A stretch of DNA of 64,000 nt from Pseudobacter sp. Its GTDB lineage: Bacteria; Bacteroidota; Bacteroidia; Chitinophagales; Chitinophagaceae. Numbering within the stretch: position 1 is the first letter of the stretch; every line of letters begins with the position of its first letter. The stretch is taken from positions 124,001 through 188,000 of the forward strand of contig JAFIGX010000003.1 of assembly GCA_017849455.1 (NCBI GenBank), read 5' to 3'. A program made the translations under genes and the position numbers. This document shows positions 18,279 to 27,115 of this stretch, piece by piece. Below the pieces are notes generated by a model. That model was given only the letters and a program-made list of their open reading frames with translations. It did no database searches and was not told the DNA's origin.

Positions 18279-18315
18279 AAAGAAAGGTCACTAAGAATTT
18301 AGTGACCTTTCTTTT
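18279..18315 (+). terminator. rho-independent terminator after the S46 peptidase gene
   Basis: Stem AAAGAAAGGTCACTAA / TTAGTGACCTTTCTTTT with a 4-base loop, followed by T residues; starts directly at the stop codon of the peptidase gene. Confidence 0.85.
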
Positions 18316-18360
18316 GCATGTTCAATTTTTTTAGTTTCTTGTTCGCAAAACCCTACTACA

Positions 18361-18816
18361 ATGGAAGAACAAGTACATGAAAATTTGCTGCATGATATAG
18401 AATACGAATGGCAGGAAGACGCGTCCAAAGGACTGCGGTTTGCCAATTACCTGATCGACCTTCTGAGCTTTTATGGTGTGATCTTCGGTCTGACGATAAT
18501 GCTTTTACTGATGTTCCCTACAAGCACTTTCCTGGATTCGATCGACAACATGAATGGCATATTAAGCCGGTTGCTCGGGCTCGTGCTGTTTGGTTTGTAT
18601 ATGACCATCGTGGAAGGCATTTCCAAAGGCAAAACCCTGGGTAAGCTGATCACAGGCACACGGGCAGTTCGCCAGGATAATCAGCCATTCACCTGGACAG
18701 ACGCCTTTCAAAGAGGCTTATCCCGGATGGTGCCATTCGAACCGTTGAGCGCTTTGTTCGGCGTTCCCTGGCATGATCACTGGACAGACACCAGGGTGAT
18801 CAAAGAAAGAAGATAG
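18361..18816 (+). CDS. RDD-family membrane protein
   Basis: 151 residues. The RDD signature appears near the start as GLRFANYLIDLLSFYGVIF (here R-xx-N-xx-ID), followed by hydrophobic spans at about 36-58 and 73-92 (LGLVLFGLYMTIVEGIS) and the typical GKTLGKLITGTRAV and WTDAFQRGLSRMVPFEPLS. RDD proteins are small inner-membrane proteins of mostly unknown role, some linked to ion exchange. It is flanked by terminators on both sides and so probably transcribed alone. Confidence 0.88.
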   Translation: MEEQVHENLLHDIEYEWQEDASKGLRFANYLIDLLSFYGVIFGLTIMLLLMFPTSTFLDSIDNMNGILSRLLGLVLFGLYMTIVEGISKGKTLGKLITGTRAVRQDNQPFTWTDAFQRGLSRMVPFEPLSALFGVPWHDHWTDTRVIKERR

Positions 18817-18838
18817 TTATGAAGGATCTTTATTCATA

Positions 18839-18870
18839 TCGCCGGAGCAAAACACTCCGGCGATTTTTTT
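18839..18870. terminator. terminator between the RDD and AlkA-type genes
   Basis: Stem TCGCCGGAG / CTCCGGCGA with a 7-base loop and a following run of seven T on the plus strand. It separates the convergent RDD and glycosylase genes. Confidence 0.85.
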
Positions 18871-19483
18871 ATTTGCCTTTGGCCGGACTGTTATCCTTCC
18901 AATGCCATAAATGAATGCAGGCATAGGTACGGTAAGGGCTCCATTTACCGGAGATGGTCACCAATTTTTCCCGGAAAATTTTTTTGTCCGTACGATCGAG
19001 CTTGTACAGGTGTAACATGGCATTCTGGATCCCCAGGTCATCGATCGAGAACACATCTTCACGGCCCAGCGCGAACATGAGCAGCATTTCAACAGTCCAC
19101 CGGCCTACCCCCTTGATCTGGGTGAGATAAGCGATCACTTCATCATTGCTTAATTTGCTCAACACTTTATGCTCCATGCCCTGCTCCAGGGCGAACCGGG
19201 CCACATTGTGGACATACGCAGCTTTTGCATTCGATAGCCCGATACTGCGGAAGGTAGTTGCCGGTGTGTCGAGGATCTGTTCGGGCGTAGGCTCTTTTCC
19301 ATCATAGAGATGGAGGAAACGCCGATAGATCACATCAGCCACTTTTGTCGATAACTGCTGGCTCATGATGGAAGCACAGAGATAGATATAGATCTTCTTA
19401 CGCTTCTTCAGGGTGAAAGGGCCGTGGGCCTCTACCAGCTTTTTGATGCGTTTATCTTTGATGAGATGTGGTCGGTATGGCAT
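18869..19483 (-). CDS. DNA-3-methyladenine glycosylase II-like (AlkA/HhH-GPD family)
   Basis: 204 residues from the ATG at 19483 (MPYRPHLI); an upstream alternative would run into the mnmD promoter. HhH-GPD fold: KIYIYLCASIMSQQLSTKVADVIYRR near the start, the helix-hairpin-helix LTQIKGVGRWTVEMLL around residue 130, and the catalytic Asp in FSIDDLGIQ about 20 residues later. It removes alkylated bases from DNA in base-excision repair. No iron-sulfur Cys cluster is seen, which separates it from the Nth/MutY branch. Confidence 0.88.
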   Translation of the reverse strand: MPYRPHLIKDKRIKKLVEAHGPFTLKKRKKIYIYLCASIMSQQLSTKVADVIYRRFLHLYDGKEPTPEQILDTPATTFRSIGLSNAKAAYVHNVARFALEQGMEHKVLSKLSNDEVIAYLTQIKGVGRWTVEMLLMFALGREDVFSIDDLGIQNAMLHLYKLDRTDKKIFREKLVTISGKWSPYRTYACIHLWHWKDNSPAKGK

Positions 19484-19514
19484 ATAGTATTGATACAGTG
19501 AAGTTATTAATTTT

Positions 19515-19545
19515 TTGCGCAAACCCTTTCCAGTTGCTAGTTTTA
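19515..19545 (+). promoter_or_regulatory. promoter of mnmD
   Basis: TTG at 19515-19517, 20 bases, TAGTTTTA at 19538-19545 (one mismatch to TAnnTTTG). It lies between the divergent AlkA-type gene and mnmD. Confidence 0.45.
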
Positions 19546-19553
19546 CAGTCCAC

Positions 19554-20243
19554 ATGAAGAGAGAGCTAATCCAAACGGCCGATGGGTCAAGCACTATTTC
19601 CATTCCGGATGCCGGTGTTACCTATCATTCCATTCATGGCGCTATCCGGGAATCCATGCATGTTTTTATTGAAGCGGGGCTGCGCCATTTTATCCGTCTC
19701 CACCATACCCCCGGCACTGTCCGTATTTTTGAAATGGGTTTCGGCACCGGGCTCAATGCCCTTCTCTCTCTGATCGAAGCCGGTGTTGCACGGCAGGCGG
19801 TCATTTATGAAACGGTAGAAGCTTATCCCCTGGAAGAAAAGATCTATTCCTCCCTCAATTATTGCGAACAGCTTCAACGTCCTGAACTGTTGCCTGTTTT
19901 TCAACAAATGCATACCTGCACATGGAATCAGTTGATCGAGCTCACGCCCTGGTTCAGTTTCAGGAAGTGGAATACCCCTCTCGCCCATTTTTCCATTGCC
20001 CAACCTGCCCACCTCATTTATTATGATGCATTTGCTCCCGGTGCTCAGCCTGAGCTCTGGACAGAGGCCGTTTTTCAGCAATTGAATGGGATGATGAAGC
20101 CCGGCGGGATACTGACCACCTATTGCTCGAAAGGAGATGTGCGAAGGGCCATGATGGCAGCAGGGTTCACGATCGAGAAAATTCCCGGCCCGCCCGGAAA
20201 AAGGGAAATGGTAAGAGCTACGAAAATGCACACCGGTCACTGA
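19554..20243 (+). CDS. mnmD: MnmD, tRNA 5-aminomethyl-2-thiouridine methyltransferase
   Basis: 229 residues from the ATG at 19554. This is the stand-alone form of the methyltransferase half of MnmC, which completes the wobble-uridine modification in certain tRNAs. The SAM-binding glycine motif is [12 protein letters not shown] (about 59-70), and the family acidic motif appears as [14 protein letters not shown] with a late [17 protein letters not shown]. There is no fused oxidoreductase domain. The last 7 bases overlap the end of the convergent cysS. Confidence 0.9.
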   Translation: MKRELIQTADGSSTISIPDAGVTYHSIHGAIRESMHVFIEAGLRHFIRLHHTPGTVRIFEMGFGTGLNALLSLIEAGVARQAVIYETVEAYPLEEKIYSSLNYCEQLQRPELLPVFQQMHTCTWNQLIELTPWFSFRKWNTPLAHFSIAQPAHLIYYDAFAPGAQPELWTEAVFQQLNGMMKPGGILTTYCSKGDVRRAMMAAGFTIEKIPGPPGKREMVRATKMHTGH

Positions 20244-21730
20244 AAGGAATAACCGACACTGCCATCCTTCTCATCTTTCAATAAAATGCCCAATTGCTGT
20301 AGCTGGTTGCGGATCTTATCGGAGGTTGCATAGTCCTTTCTCGTTCTGGCCTCCTTGCGGATATCGATCAGCAGATCGAGCACACCATTGAGCTTTCCAT
20401 CTTCATGGAGGGTTTCATTTTTCAAACCCAGGATATTTTCAAGATAGTCCCTGAAATATTTTTTCAATAGCGTCATCGTTCCGCTGCTCAGTGAACCGGC
20501 CGGGATATGTTTGTCCTTGATGGAATTGATCACCGGCACCAGCTCGAACATATTGGCCAATACTTTGGCGGTATTGAAATCATCATTCATGAATTCATCG
20601 AGTTCCCTGATCAGGGAGTTGACCCTGGCATCCAGCTCTTTGTCGGAGGCCGTTGCCTGCCCATTGTCCGGGAATTTCTGTAAATGTTCGTAAGCCTCCC
20701 ACAAACGTTTCAGTCCTTTCTCTGCTGCCTGCAATGCCTCATTGCTGAAATCGAGGGTACTGCGATAATGTGTTTGCAGAATAAAGAACCGGATGGTCAT
20801 GGGGCTGTAAGCCTGTTCCAGCAAGGGATGTGTACCGGCGAACATTTCCGTGAGCTTGATCTGGTTGTTATAGCTCTTGCCCATTTTTTTCCCATTCACG
20901 GTGATCATATTGTTATGAAGCCAGTAACGGGCAGGCACATGTTTATTGCAGATGGTACTTTGTGCTATTTCACTTTCATGGTGGGGGAATTGCAGGTCCA
21001 TGCCACCTCCATGAATATCGAATTCCGTTCCGAGGTATTTGGTGCTCATAGCGGAGCATTCGATATGCCATCCCGGAAATCCTTCACCCCAGGGGCTGGC
21101 CCAGCGCATGATATGTTCGGGCGGTGCAGCTTTCCACAAGGCAAAGTCCTGTTTGTTCCTCTTTTCATCCTGCCCGTCCAGTTCGCGGGAGGTTTCCAGT
21201 TGTTCGTCCAGCACACGGCCGCTCAGTTTGCCATACGGATAATGTTCCGCGTATTTTTTCACATCGAAATACACGGAGCCATTGGCCTCATAGGCATATC
21301 CTGCCTCCATGATCTTTTTGATCATTTCGATCTGCTCTACTATATGCCCGGTGGCCGTGGGCTCTATACTGGGATCGAGGTTATTGAACTGGTGCATGGC
21401 CCAGTGGAAGAGGTTGGTATATTTCTGTACCAGTTCCATGGGTTCCAGTTTTTCCAGCACTGCTTTGCTGGATATTTTATCTTCTGCGGCGCGGCCTTCT
21501 TCTTCGAAATGCCCTGCGTCGGTGATATTGCGCACATAGCGTACTTTATAACCGAGGTGAAGGAGGTAACGGTACACTACATCGAATGTGATGAATGGGC
21601 GTGCATGACCGAGATGGCTTTCCCCGCTAACGGTAGGGCCGCACACATACATCCCTACCAAACCTGCTGTGATGGGTGTAAATACTTCTTTCTGCCTTGT
21701 ATACGAATTCAGGACTTTCAGCTCACTCAT
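20237..21730 (-). CDS. cysS: cysteinyl-tRNA synthetase
   Basis: 497 residues, class I synthetase. Zinc Cys near residue 30 ([10 protein letters not shown]), HIGH-type motif HLGH at 39-42, the later zinc ligands in GWHIECSAM, and the KMSKS-type loop as KMGKS. It charges tRNA-Cys. It converges on mnmD with a 7-base overlap and starts about 136 bases from the endonuclease gene. Confidence 0.97.
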   Translation of the reverse strand: MSELKVLNSYTRQKEVFTPITAGLVGMYVCGPTVSGESHLGHARPFITFDVVYRYLLHLGYKVRYVRNITDAGHFEEEGRAAEDKISSKAVLEKLEPMELVQKYTNLFHWAMHQFNNLDPSIEPTATGHIVEQIEMIKKIMEAGYAYEANGSVYFDVKKYAEHYPYGKLSGRVLDEQLETSRELDGQDEKRNKQDFALWKAAPPEHIMRWASPWGEGFPGWHIECSAMSTKYLGTEFDIHGGGMDLQFPHHESEIAQSTICNKHVPARYWLHNNMITVNGKKMGKSYNNQIKLTEMFAGTHPLLEQAYSPMTIRFFILQTHYRSTLDFSNEALQAAEKGLKRLWEAYEHLQKFPDNGQATASDKELDARVNSLIRELDEFMNDDFNTAKVLANMFELVPVINSIKDKHIPAGSLSSGTMTLLKKYFRDYLENILGLKNETLHEDGKLNGVLDLLIDIRKEARTRKDYATSDKIRNQLQQLGILLKDEKDGSVGYSFQ

Positions 21731-21866
21731 AGATTTTCATTGATCTGCGAATTATTTAAAGGAAATCTATCCGGGTAATGCAAAATTAAATCTATCTCCC
21801 CGGACAGGGACAATCAAAACAGCAGAGGAGTAAATACCGGGATGTCATCGGGCAAATATAGGGAAT

Positions 21867-22991
21867 TTATCGGGTGGCCGTCAGTTGCAGGTCGGCAATT
21901 ACGGGGTAGTGATCGGAGTAGGGAAGCAGGTGGCGTTTGTATTGCAGCACTTTGAATTGCCTGTCGGCCATGATATAATCGATCCGGAGCGTAGGGGAGA
22001 TATTGGAGAAAGTGCGGCCCAGTCCGCCGCTTTTTTCTACGAACGCATCCTGGCGGTTGCCGCGGATCCGGAAATAGGTATAGGAATTCGGCACATCGTT
22101 GAAATCGCCGGTAATGATCTCAGGGTAAGGGCTTTTATCGAGCAGGCTTCGCACCTGGTCTACCTGGTCCCCGCGCTGGCTGTATCCCATTTTCAGTTTC
22201 CTGACGATCGATTTGGAAGCCTCTACCATGCTGTCTTCCGCTTTTTTGATGATGGCCAGATCGCGGTAATCTTTCTTCTGCAGCAGCACCGATTGCAAGT
22301 GTGTGGTGAAAAGCCGTACGGTCTGTCCGCCCACATCCAGGTCGCACATGATCAGGCTTTCAGCCGCTCTTAGCTTCACGGGCCCATCGTAACGGATACG
22401 CATGGTATCGATGATCGGGAACCGTGAAAAGATGGCAACGCCCACGCGGTAGCCATTCCTGCCTCCCCAATCCTCCGCTTTAAAACTATACGGGTAATTG
22501 AGTTTTACGATATCCCGGAAATTGCTGTATCCCGCATTGGCGGCAGGCTCGAAATATTCCTGGAAACAGAGCACGTCGGCATTCTGTTGCTGAATGAACT
22601 CCATCATTTCCTTGCGGTGGCTTTTGCGTTGTTCTTCTTTTTTCTGTTCATCGAACCATTTCACGTTCCAGCTCAGGATGCGAATGGTATTTTCTTTTTT
22701 TTCCTGTTCGAAGCCTGCGGTAAAATGAAAACCGATCAATGCGCGGATATTGGTGTAACCGACGAGCAGGGCTACCAGTGGCAGCAGGGCCCATCTTGAA
22801 CGGAAGAGAAGCCAGAACAGCAGGAAGCCCACATTGATGGCGAGCAGGAAGGGGAAAGCCAGGCCCAGGATCGCGAAGAACCACCATTTGTCGGGATGCA
22901 GAAAGGCATTGGCACAGGCCAGCAGGAACAGTACAACTGTAACAATGTTGGCAATGATAAATATTCGCTTCGTTAACTTGCGGATGGCCAT
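21867..22991 (-). CDS. membrane-anchored endonuclease/exonuclease/phosphatase family protein
   Basis: 374 residues. Three N-terminal hydrophobic spans (about 10-85) precede the catalytic domain, which shows the EEP set: ILSWNVKWFD, the metal-binding Glu in CFQEYFE, GDFNDVP and the final SDHYPVIADL. EEP enzymes cut phosphodiester or phosphate ester bonds; the substrate of this membrane-bound Bacteroidota type is not known. It starts 9 bases after the rhomboid gene upstream, so the two are likely co-transcribed. Confidence 0.87.
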   Translation of the reverse strand: MAIRKLTKRIFIIANIVTVVLFLLACANAFLHPDKWWFFAILGLAFPFLLAINVGFLLFWLLFRSRWALLPLVALLVGYTNIRALIGFHFTAGFEQEKKENTIRILSWNVKWFDEQKKEEQRKSHRKEMMEFIQQQNADVLCFQEYFEPAANAGYSNFRDIVKLNYPYSFKAEDWGGRNGYRVGVAIFSRFPIIDTMRIRYDGPVKLRAAESLIMCDLDVGGQTVRLFTTHLQSVLLQKKDYRDLAIIKKAEDSMVEASKSIVRKLKMGYSQRGDQVDQVRSLLDKSPYPEIITGDFNDVPNSYTYFRIRGNRQDAFVEKSGGLGRTFSNISPTLRIDYIMADRQFKVLQYKRHLLPYSDHYPVIADLQLTATR

Positions 22992-23000
22992 TATTTAAAA

Positions 23001-23894
23001 TTACAACTCTTCATCTTCTGCCGCTCTCTTCAAAATCTCTTTTTCCTCATCGGTAAGAAAGCGGTATCCCTGTTGATTGATCTTATCCAGTATTTCATCG
23101 ATACGCTTCTGCGTGATGTTAGGGATCTTTTTGAAAGGTTGTTTGCCGCGGGAATTGTAGTAGAGATCGTCTTTGGCAGTTTTCTTCCAGCTTTTTCTAT
23201 CGGGGTTGAAGAGGTTGGTGATCCAATCGTAGAAACTGGTCATCCAGGTGCTCCAGTCGCGGCCCCGCCGGAGCTGGTGTACGAACAGGAAACCGATGGC
23301 AGCGCCGGAGAGATGGGCCATGTAATCGCCTGTTCTGTCGACCTTGATCATCGCTATATCCATGATCACGAAGATCACGGTCAGTATCCAGATGGGGATG
23401 CCACCATTGATCATCGGGAAGATGCGATAGTCCGGGGCCAGTGTGGTGGTGGCGATCGCTACTGCCATCACGGCGGCAGAGGAACCTTCGAGGTGCGCAA
23501 TAGCGGCCTGTGGGGCGAGTTTGGAGAAAATGCCGTAGCTCAGCAAATAGAAAATGGCGCCGATGAATCCTCCGTACAGAAAGATCGGGACCAGTTTATT
23601 ATTGCCGGTGAGGTCTTGCAGTATGTACCCGAATGCCCAGAGCCATAATACGTTCCCGAGGAGCGCAAAAGGATCATTGTGCAGGAACATATAGGTGAAG
23701 ATGGTCCAGGGACGGGTGGTGAATTTTTCGAAATCGGCAGGCAGGGTGAACCAGGCAAAAACATTGTTGAAGTAAGCTTCCCGGTTGTGGTCGGTCATGT
23801 CGTACACAACCATGATAAATTTGAAGATACAGAAAACAATAGCGAGAATGGCCAGCAAGAGCACCAGGGAATTGCCTTCCTGACCCAGTAACAT
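23001..23894 (-). CDS. rhomboid-family intramembrane protease with altered motifs
   Basis: 297 residues from the ATG at 23894; non-ATG starts further up (to 23972) are possible. At least six hydrophobic spans. The rhomboid residues are partly changed: the segment after the first loop reads HNDPFALLGN, keeping the first His and the oxyanion Asn but with Ala where the second His is usual; the Ser motif is GSSA instead of GxSG; the catalytic His is present in YMAHLSGAAIG. It has a long charged C-terminal tail (about 215-297). Probably active but less certain than its neighbour. Confidence 0.82.
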   Translation of the reverse strand: MLLGQEGNSLVLLLAILAIVFCIFKFIMVVYDMTDHNREAYFNNVFAWFTLPADFEKFTTRPWTIFTYMFLHNDPFALLGNVLWLWAFGYILQDLTGNNKLVPIFLYGGFIGAIFYLLSYGIFSKLAPQAAIAHLEGSSAAVMAVAIATTTLAPDYRIFPMINGGIPIWILTVIFVIMDIAMIKVDRTGDYMAHLSGAAIGFLFVHQLRRGRDWSTWMTSFYDWITNLFNPDRKSWKKTAKDDLYYNSRGKQPFKKIPNITQKRIDEILDKINQQGYRFLTDEEKEILKRAAEDEEL

Positions 23895-24024
23895 TTTCTT
23901 TTTATATCGGTTTTCCCTCAGCACGGAATAATTTTTCGGTGAAATTACAAAACCCCCTTCAGAACGGACCAAGTGCCGTTATGGTATAATTTTTAACACT
24001 TAAAATTCGCTAATGTTCCCATCC

Positions 24025-24735
24025 TCAGTAAAAAGTACGGCGGTTGGTCTTGTTCCAGAACCATACCATCAGGAAACCTACCAATGCGCCACCCAGGTGC
24101 GCCCAGTGGGCCACGCTGTCACCTGCCGAATTCCTGACGCCCAGGTAAAGCTCCATGCCGGCATAGAAGATCACGAACCATTTGGCTTTGATAGGAAAGA
24201 GGAAATAGAGATAGATCGGGGTATTGGGAAAAAGGTAACCAAAGGCGGCCAGGCAGCCGAACACAGCTCCGGAAGCGCCGAGGGTGGCGCTGTTGAGCGG
24301 GTTCACGGCTCCGGATGCATACCGCAGTTGTTCCTGGATCTCATACGGGAAAGAATGTATCTTGTCTACCACCGGGGTAAGTTCGATATACAGGGTGACC
24401 AGGTGCAGAACGGCAGCACCGAGCCCACAGACCATATAAAAGATCAGGAACCGCTTGGCGCCCCAGAAATTCTCCAGGATACTGCCGAACATCCAAAGGG
24501 CCAGCATATTGAAGAAGATATGCGCGAAGCCTCCATGCATGAACATGTGCGTGATCAACTGGTGCGGTTTGAAATAGGCCGAACGGATATCATGTAAGGC
24601 AAAGAGGTTTTCCAGGTTGAACGATTGATTTCTCTCGAAGATCATCTGTGCAAAAAATACCAATGCATTGATGATGATAAGATTCTTGATTACCGGCGGG
24701 ATCATGTCAAAACCTCTGGGCCTGAATTCTGTCAT
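24025..24735 (-). CDS. rhomboid-family intramembrane serine protease
   Basis: 236 residues, six predicted spans. Classic motifs are intact: HMFMHGGFAHIFFNM, the catalytic Ser in GASGAVFG and the catalytic His in AHLGGALVG. It cleaves membrane proteins within or near their spans. It is the first of two tandem rhomboid genes, 130 bases upstream of the divergent-motif one, followed by the EEP gene; the three form a same-strand set. Confidence 0.92.
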   Translation of the reverse strand: MTEFRPRGFDMIPPVIKNLIIINALVFFAQMIFERNQSFNLENLFALHDIRSAYFKPHQLITHMFMHGGFAHIFFNMLALWMFGSILENFWGAKRFLIFYMVCGLGAAVLHLVTLYIELTPVVDKIHSFPYEIQEQLRYASGAVNPLNSATLGASGAVFGCLAAFGYLFPNTPIYLYFLFPIKAKWFVIFYAGMELYLGVRNSAGDSVAHWAHLGGALVGFLMVWFWNKTNRRTFY

Positions 24736-24791
24736 AGCTTCAAATTAAGTTATTTTTCAGGTTACAATATTACTGATTTACTAAATTCCTG

Positions 24792-26195
24792 TTAACCCTT
24801 TAGTTTCAATTGCACTACATTCTCGATATGATGGGTATGCGGGAACATATCGACAGGTCTTATTCTCGTTACCTCATATTTTTCTCCAAGCCTGGACAGG
24901 TCTCTTGCCTGCGTGGCAGGATTGCAACTGACGTATACTACCAGGGGCGCTTCCATGTCGAGTAATTTCTGCACCAGCTTTTCGTGCATCCCTGCGCGGG
25001 GAGGGTCGGTGATGATCACATCGGGGCTGCCGTGCTGCGCAAAGAATGCGTCATTACAGATATCGATCACGTCACCTGCAAAGAACGAAGCATGATGGAT
25101 ATTGTTCAGTGCCGCATTTTCTTTCGCATCTTCGATGGCCTCCGGCACCACTTCCACCCCGATGATCTTTGCCGCCTGTGCGCTCACGAACAGCCCGATG
25201 CTGCCAGTACCGCAATACAGGTCGTATACGGTCTCTTTACCGGTGAGCTCCGCAAATTCGCGCGTTACCTGGTACAATCGTTCTCCCTGGCGGGAGTTGG
25301 TCTGGAAAAAAGATTTGGGGCCGATCTTGAACCGCAGTGGTCCCAGTTGCTCCAGGATATAACCATTGCCGTGATAAGTACGTGGCTCCAGGTCGTAGAT
25401 GGTATCGTTCTTTTTGGGATTGATGGTATAAAGCAGCGTTGTGATGGAAGGGACCTGCAGCAGCAGATGGTCGAACAATTTTTTTCTTTCCTGCTCATCG
25501 TCGTACCCAAAGCATACGTTCACCATTGTTTCACCGGTGCTGCATACGCGGATGATGAGGGTACGCAGCCAGCCATGATGTTCACGAATATCGTAGAAGC
25601 TATACCCCTGTTCTTTGGCAAATGCGCGAATGGTATTCTTTACGGAATTGGCCGGCTCAGGCATCAGGTGGCAGGTATGGATATCGATGATCTTGTCGAA
25701 CAGCCTTGGCACATGGAACCCCAGTGCATTTTCCTGTGGTACAGGCTCACCATCGCTGATCTCGCCGGGGAGGAGGTAACGACGATTGCTAAATGTAAAT
25801 TCCAGCTTATTGCGATAGCGGATAGTCTGTTCGCAGCCCACGATAGGCTCCAGTGCAGGCAGGGGCAGCTTGCCGATCCGGCGGAGATTCTGTTCAACTT
25901 CCTGTTGTTTATAGTGAAGCTGTTTTTCATAGGGCAACATCTGCCATTTGCAGCCGCCACATACGCCGAAATGTTCACAGAATGAGGATACCCTGTCGCC
26001 CGACAACTCATAAAAATGCACGGCCTTGCCTTCGGCCCATTCCTTTTTATTTTTCGAGAGGCGCACATCCACGAGATCGCCGGGCACAGCCCCTTCAATG
26101 AAGATCACTTTTCCATCGATCTTTGCCAGAGCCTTTCCTTCCGCAGCATAATCCTGAACGGTCACCCGTTCCAATACCATGTTCTTTTTTCTCAT
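24792..26195 (-). CDS. rlmD: 23S rRNA (uracil-1939-C5)-methyltransferase RlmD-like
   Basis: 467 residues. N-terminal TRAM RNA-binding domain (about 5-65), iron-sulfur Cys set in CEHFGVCGGC plus DIHTCHL further on, and the methyltransferase domain with DLYCGTGSIGLF, TDPPRAGMHEKL and the catalytic Cys in YVSCNPATQARDL. RlmD/RumA adds a methyl group to U1939 of 23S rRNA. A perfect -7 element (TATCTTTG, reverse strand) lies at 26200-26207, so transcription may start at or just before the first ATG; the second ATG at 26180 (MVLERV) is an alternative start. Confidence 0.9.
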   Translation of the reverse strand: MRKKNMVLERVTVQDYAAEGKALAKIDGKVIFIEGAVPGDLVDVRLSKNKKEWAEGKAVHFYELSGDRVSSFCEHFGVCGGCKWQMLPYEKQLHYKQQEVEQNLRRIGKLPLPALEPIVGCEQTIRYRNKLEFTFSNRRYLLPGEISDGEPVPQENALGFHVPRLFDKIIDIHTCHLMPEPANSVKNTIRAFAKEQGYSFYDIREHHGWLRTLIIRVCSTGETMVNVCFGYDDEQERKKLFDHLLLQVPSITTLLYTINPKKNDTIYDLEPRTYHGNGYILEQLGPLRFKIGPKSFFQTNSRQGERLYQVTREFAELTGKETVYDLYCGTGSIGLFVSAQAAKIIGVEVVPEAIEDAKENAALNNIHHASFFAGDVIDICNDAFFAQHGSPDVIITDPPRAGMHEKLVQKLLDMEAPLVVYVSCNPATQARDLSRLGEKYEVTRIRPVDMFPHTHHIENVVQLKLKG

Positions 26196-26199
26196 GGTG

Positions 26200-26207
26200 C
26201 AAAGATA
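26200..26207 (-). promoter_or_regulatory. -7 promoter element of rlmD
   Basis: TATCTTTG on the minus strand, exact match to TAnnTTTG, five bases before the first possible start codon at 26195. This implies a very short leader. The family A repeat A4 lies just behind it and overlaps the -33 region. Confidence 0.5.
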
Positions 26208-26214
26208 AAGAGTA

Positions 26215-26305
26215 GGTTAACAGGTTTATAAGTTGATAGGTTGACAAGGGAATCTCCGAAGTTCGGGCGCCCCTGTAAACCTGTCAACCTGTTAACATAT
26301 CAATC
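26215..26305. repeat. family A palindromic element, copy A4
   Basis: Left octamers at 26215-26246 followed by AAGGG, right octamers at 26274-26305 preceded by CGCCCC; centre AATCTCCGAAGTTCGGGCG. Arms are related but imperfect. The stop codon of msrB (26300-26302) lies in the outermost right octamer. Confidence 0.8.
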
Positions 26306-26905
26306 TTTATTCTTCCCCTCATATTTTTTCTCCGCCGCCTTTGCCTTCTCGAAGTCCAGCACTACCCCGTTGATGCAATAACGCAGACCCGTGGGTTTAG
26401 GCCCATCTTCAAATACATGGCCCAGGTGCGATTTGCAGCGGCCGCACATTACTTCCGTCCTCGACATCCCATGGGAATGATCGGGCGCATAAATGATACT
26501 GCCCTTGCTGATCGGTTCATAGAAACTGGGCCATCCGCAACCACTTTCGAATTTGGTATCGCTCTTGAAAAGCGGGTTCCCGCAAACGGCACAATAGTAA
26601 GTGCCGATCTCTTTGGAGTTTTCATATTTGCTGGTCCAGGGGCGTTCCGTACCCTTCTGGCGGGCAATATTGTAAATGTCTTCCGGCAGGATCTTTTTCC
26701 ATTCAGCCTCTGACATGTTCACTTTGGCCGTATCGGTGCGGGAGTAAACAGGGTTGTTCTCTTTTTTGGTATTGTCCATACTAGATTTTTTTGGTGAGGA
26801 GGATGTTTGGGAGTAACTACACTGTTGAAGCAACGTAATCAACAGCAACACAGGCAAATACCTTAACCATGGTATCCTGGAAATAACTGAGCGCATATAC
26901 TTCAT
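26300..26905 (-). CDS. msrB: peptide-methionine (R)-S-oxide reductase MsrB, lipoprotein form
   Basis: 201 residues. A hydrophobic leader ends in a lipobox (LLQQC, Cys near 29), so the enzyme is probably an envelope lipoprotein. The MsrB domain follows with zinc-binding CAVCGNP and CGRCKSHLGH pairs, the substrate segment SGCGWPSFY and the catalytic Cys in RYCINGVVLDF. It repairs R-methionine sulfoxide in exported proteins. The TGA stop lies inside repeat A4. A -7 box (reverse strand TAAATTTG, 26912-26919) lies just before the first ATG, so the second ATG at 26896 may be the start. Confidence 0.94.
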   Translation of the reverse strand: MKYMRSVISRIPWLRYLPVLLLITLLQQCSYSQTSSSPKKSSMDNTKKENNPVYSRTDTAKVNMSEAEWKKILPEDIYNIARQKGTERPWTSKYENSKEIGTYYCAVCGNPLFKSDTKFESGCGWPSFYEPISKGSIIYAPDHSHGMSRTEVMCGRCKSHLGHVFEDGPKPTGLRYCINGVVLDFEKAKAAEKKYEGKNKD

Positions 26906-26911
26906 TTATAA

Positions 26912-26919
26912 CAAATTTA
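26912..26919 (-). promoter_or_regulatory. -7 promoter element of msrB
   Basis: TAAATTTG on the minus strand, exact match to TAnnTTTG, six bases upstream of the first ATG of msrB. Confidence 0.45.
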
Positions 26920-27081
26920 CGAACCTCCGGTTCAGGAAGATGGTGCAACCGGGAACAGCACCCGGACCGGCCACCCGCTTTGACGGGGATCAATTGAATT
27001 TTAACCGGCTAATAGCGTAATAACTAATCAGTTTTTAATCAGAAACCCCAGAATGTTAAAGGATTTTTAAAGATAGTCCTT

Positions 27082-27089
27082 TATATTTG
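27082..27089 (+). promoter_or_regulatory. -7 promoter element of adk
   Basis: TATATTTG, exact match to TAnnTTTG, 26 bases upstream of the adk start codon. No clear TTG at the usual distance. Confidence 0.5.
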
Positions 27090-27115
27090 TCCACTCACCA
27101 AGTGTAGTAAGTACC

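Noticed and set aside
19515..19553. Upstream extension of mnmD to 19515
   Set aside because: The extension overlaps the probable promoter and the family starts near the ATG at 19554.
20684..21778. Plus-strand frame of 364 codons across cysS
   Set aside because: Antisense to cysS, which has HIGH and KMSKS motifs; no independent support.
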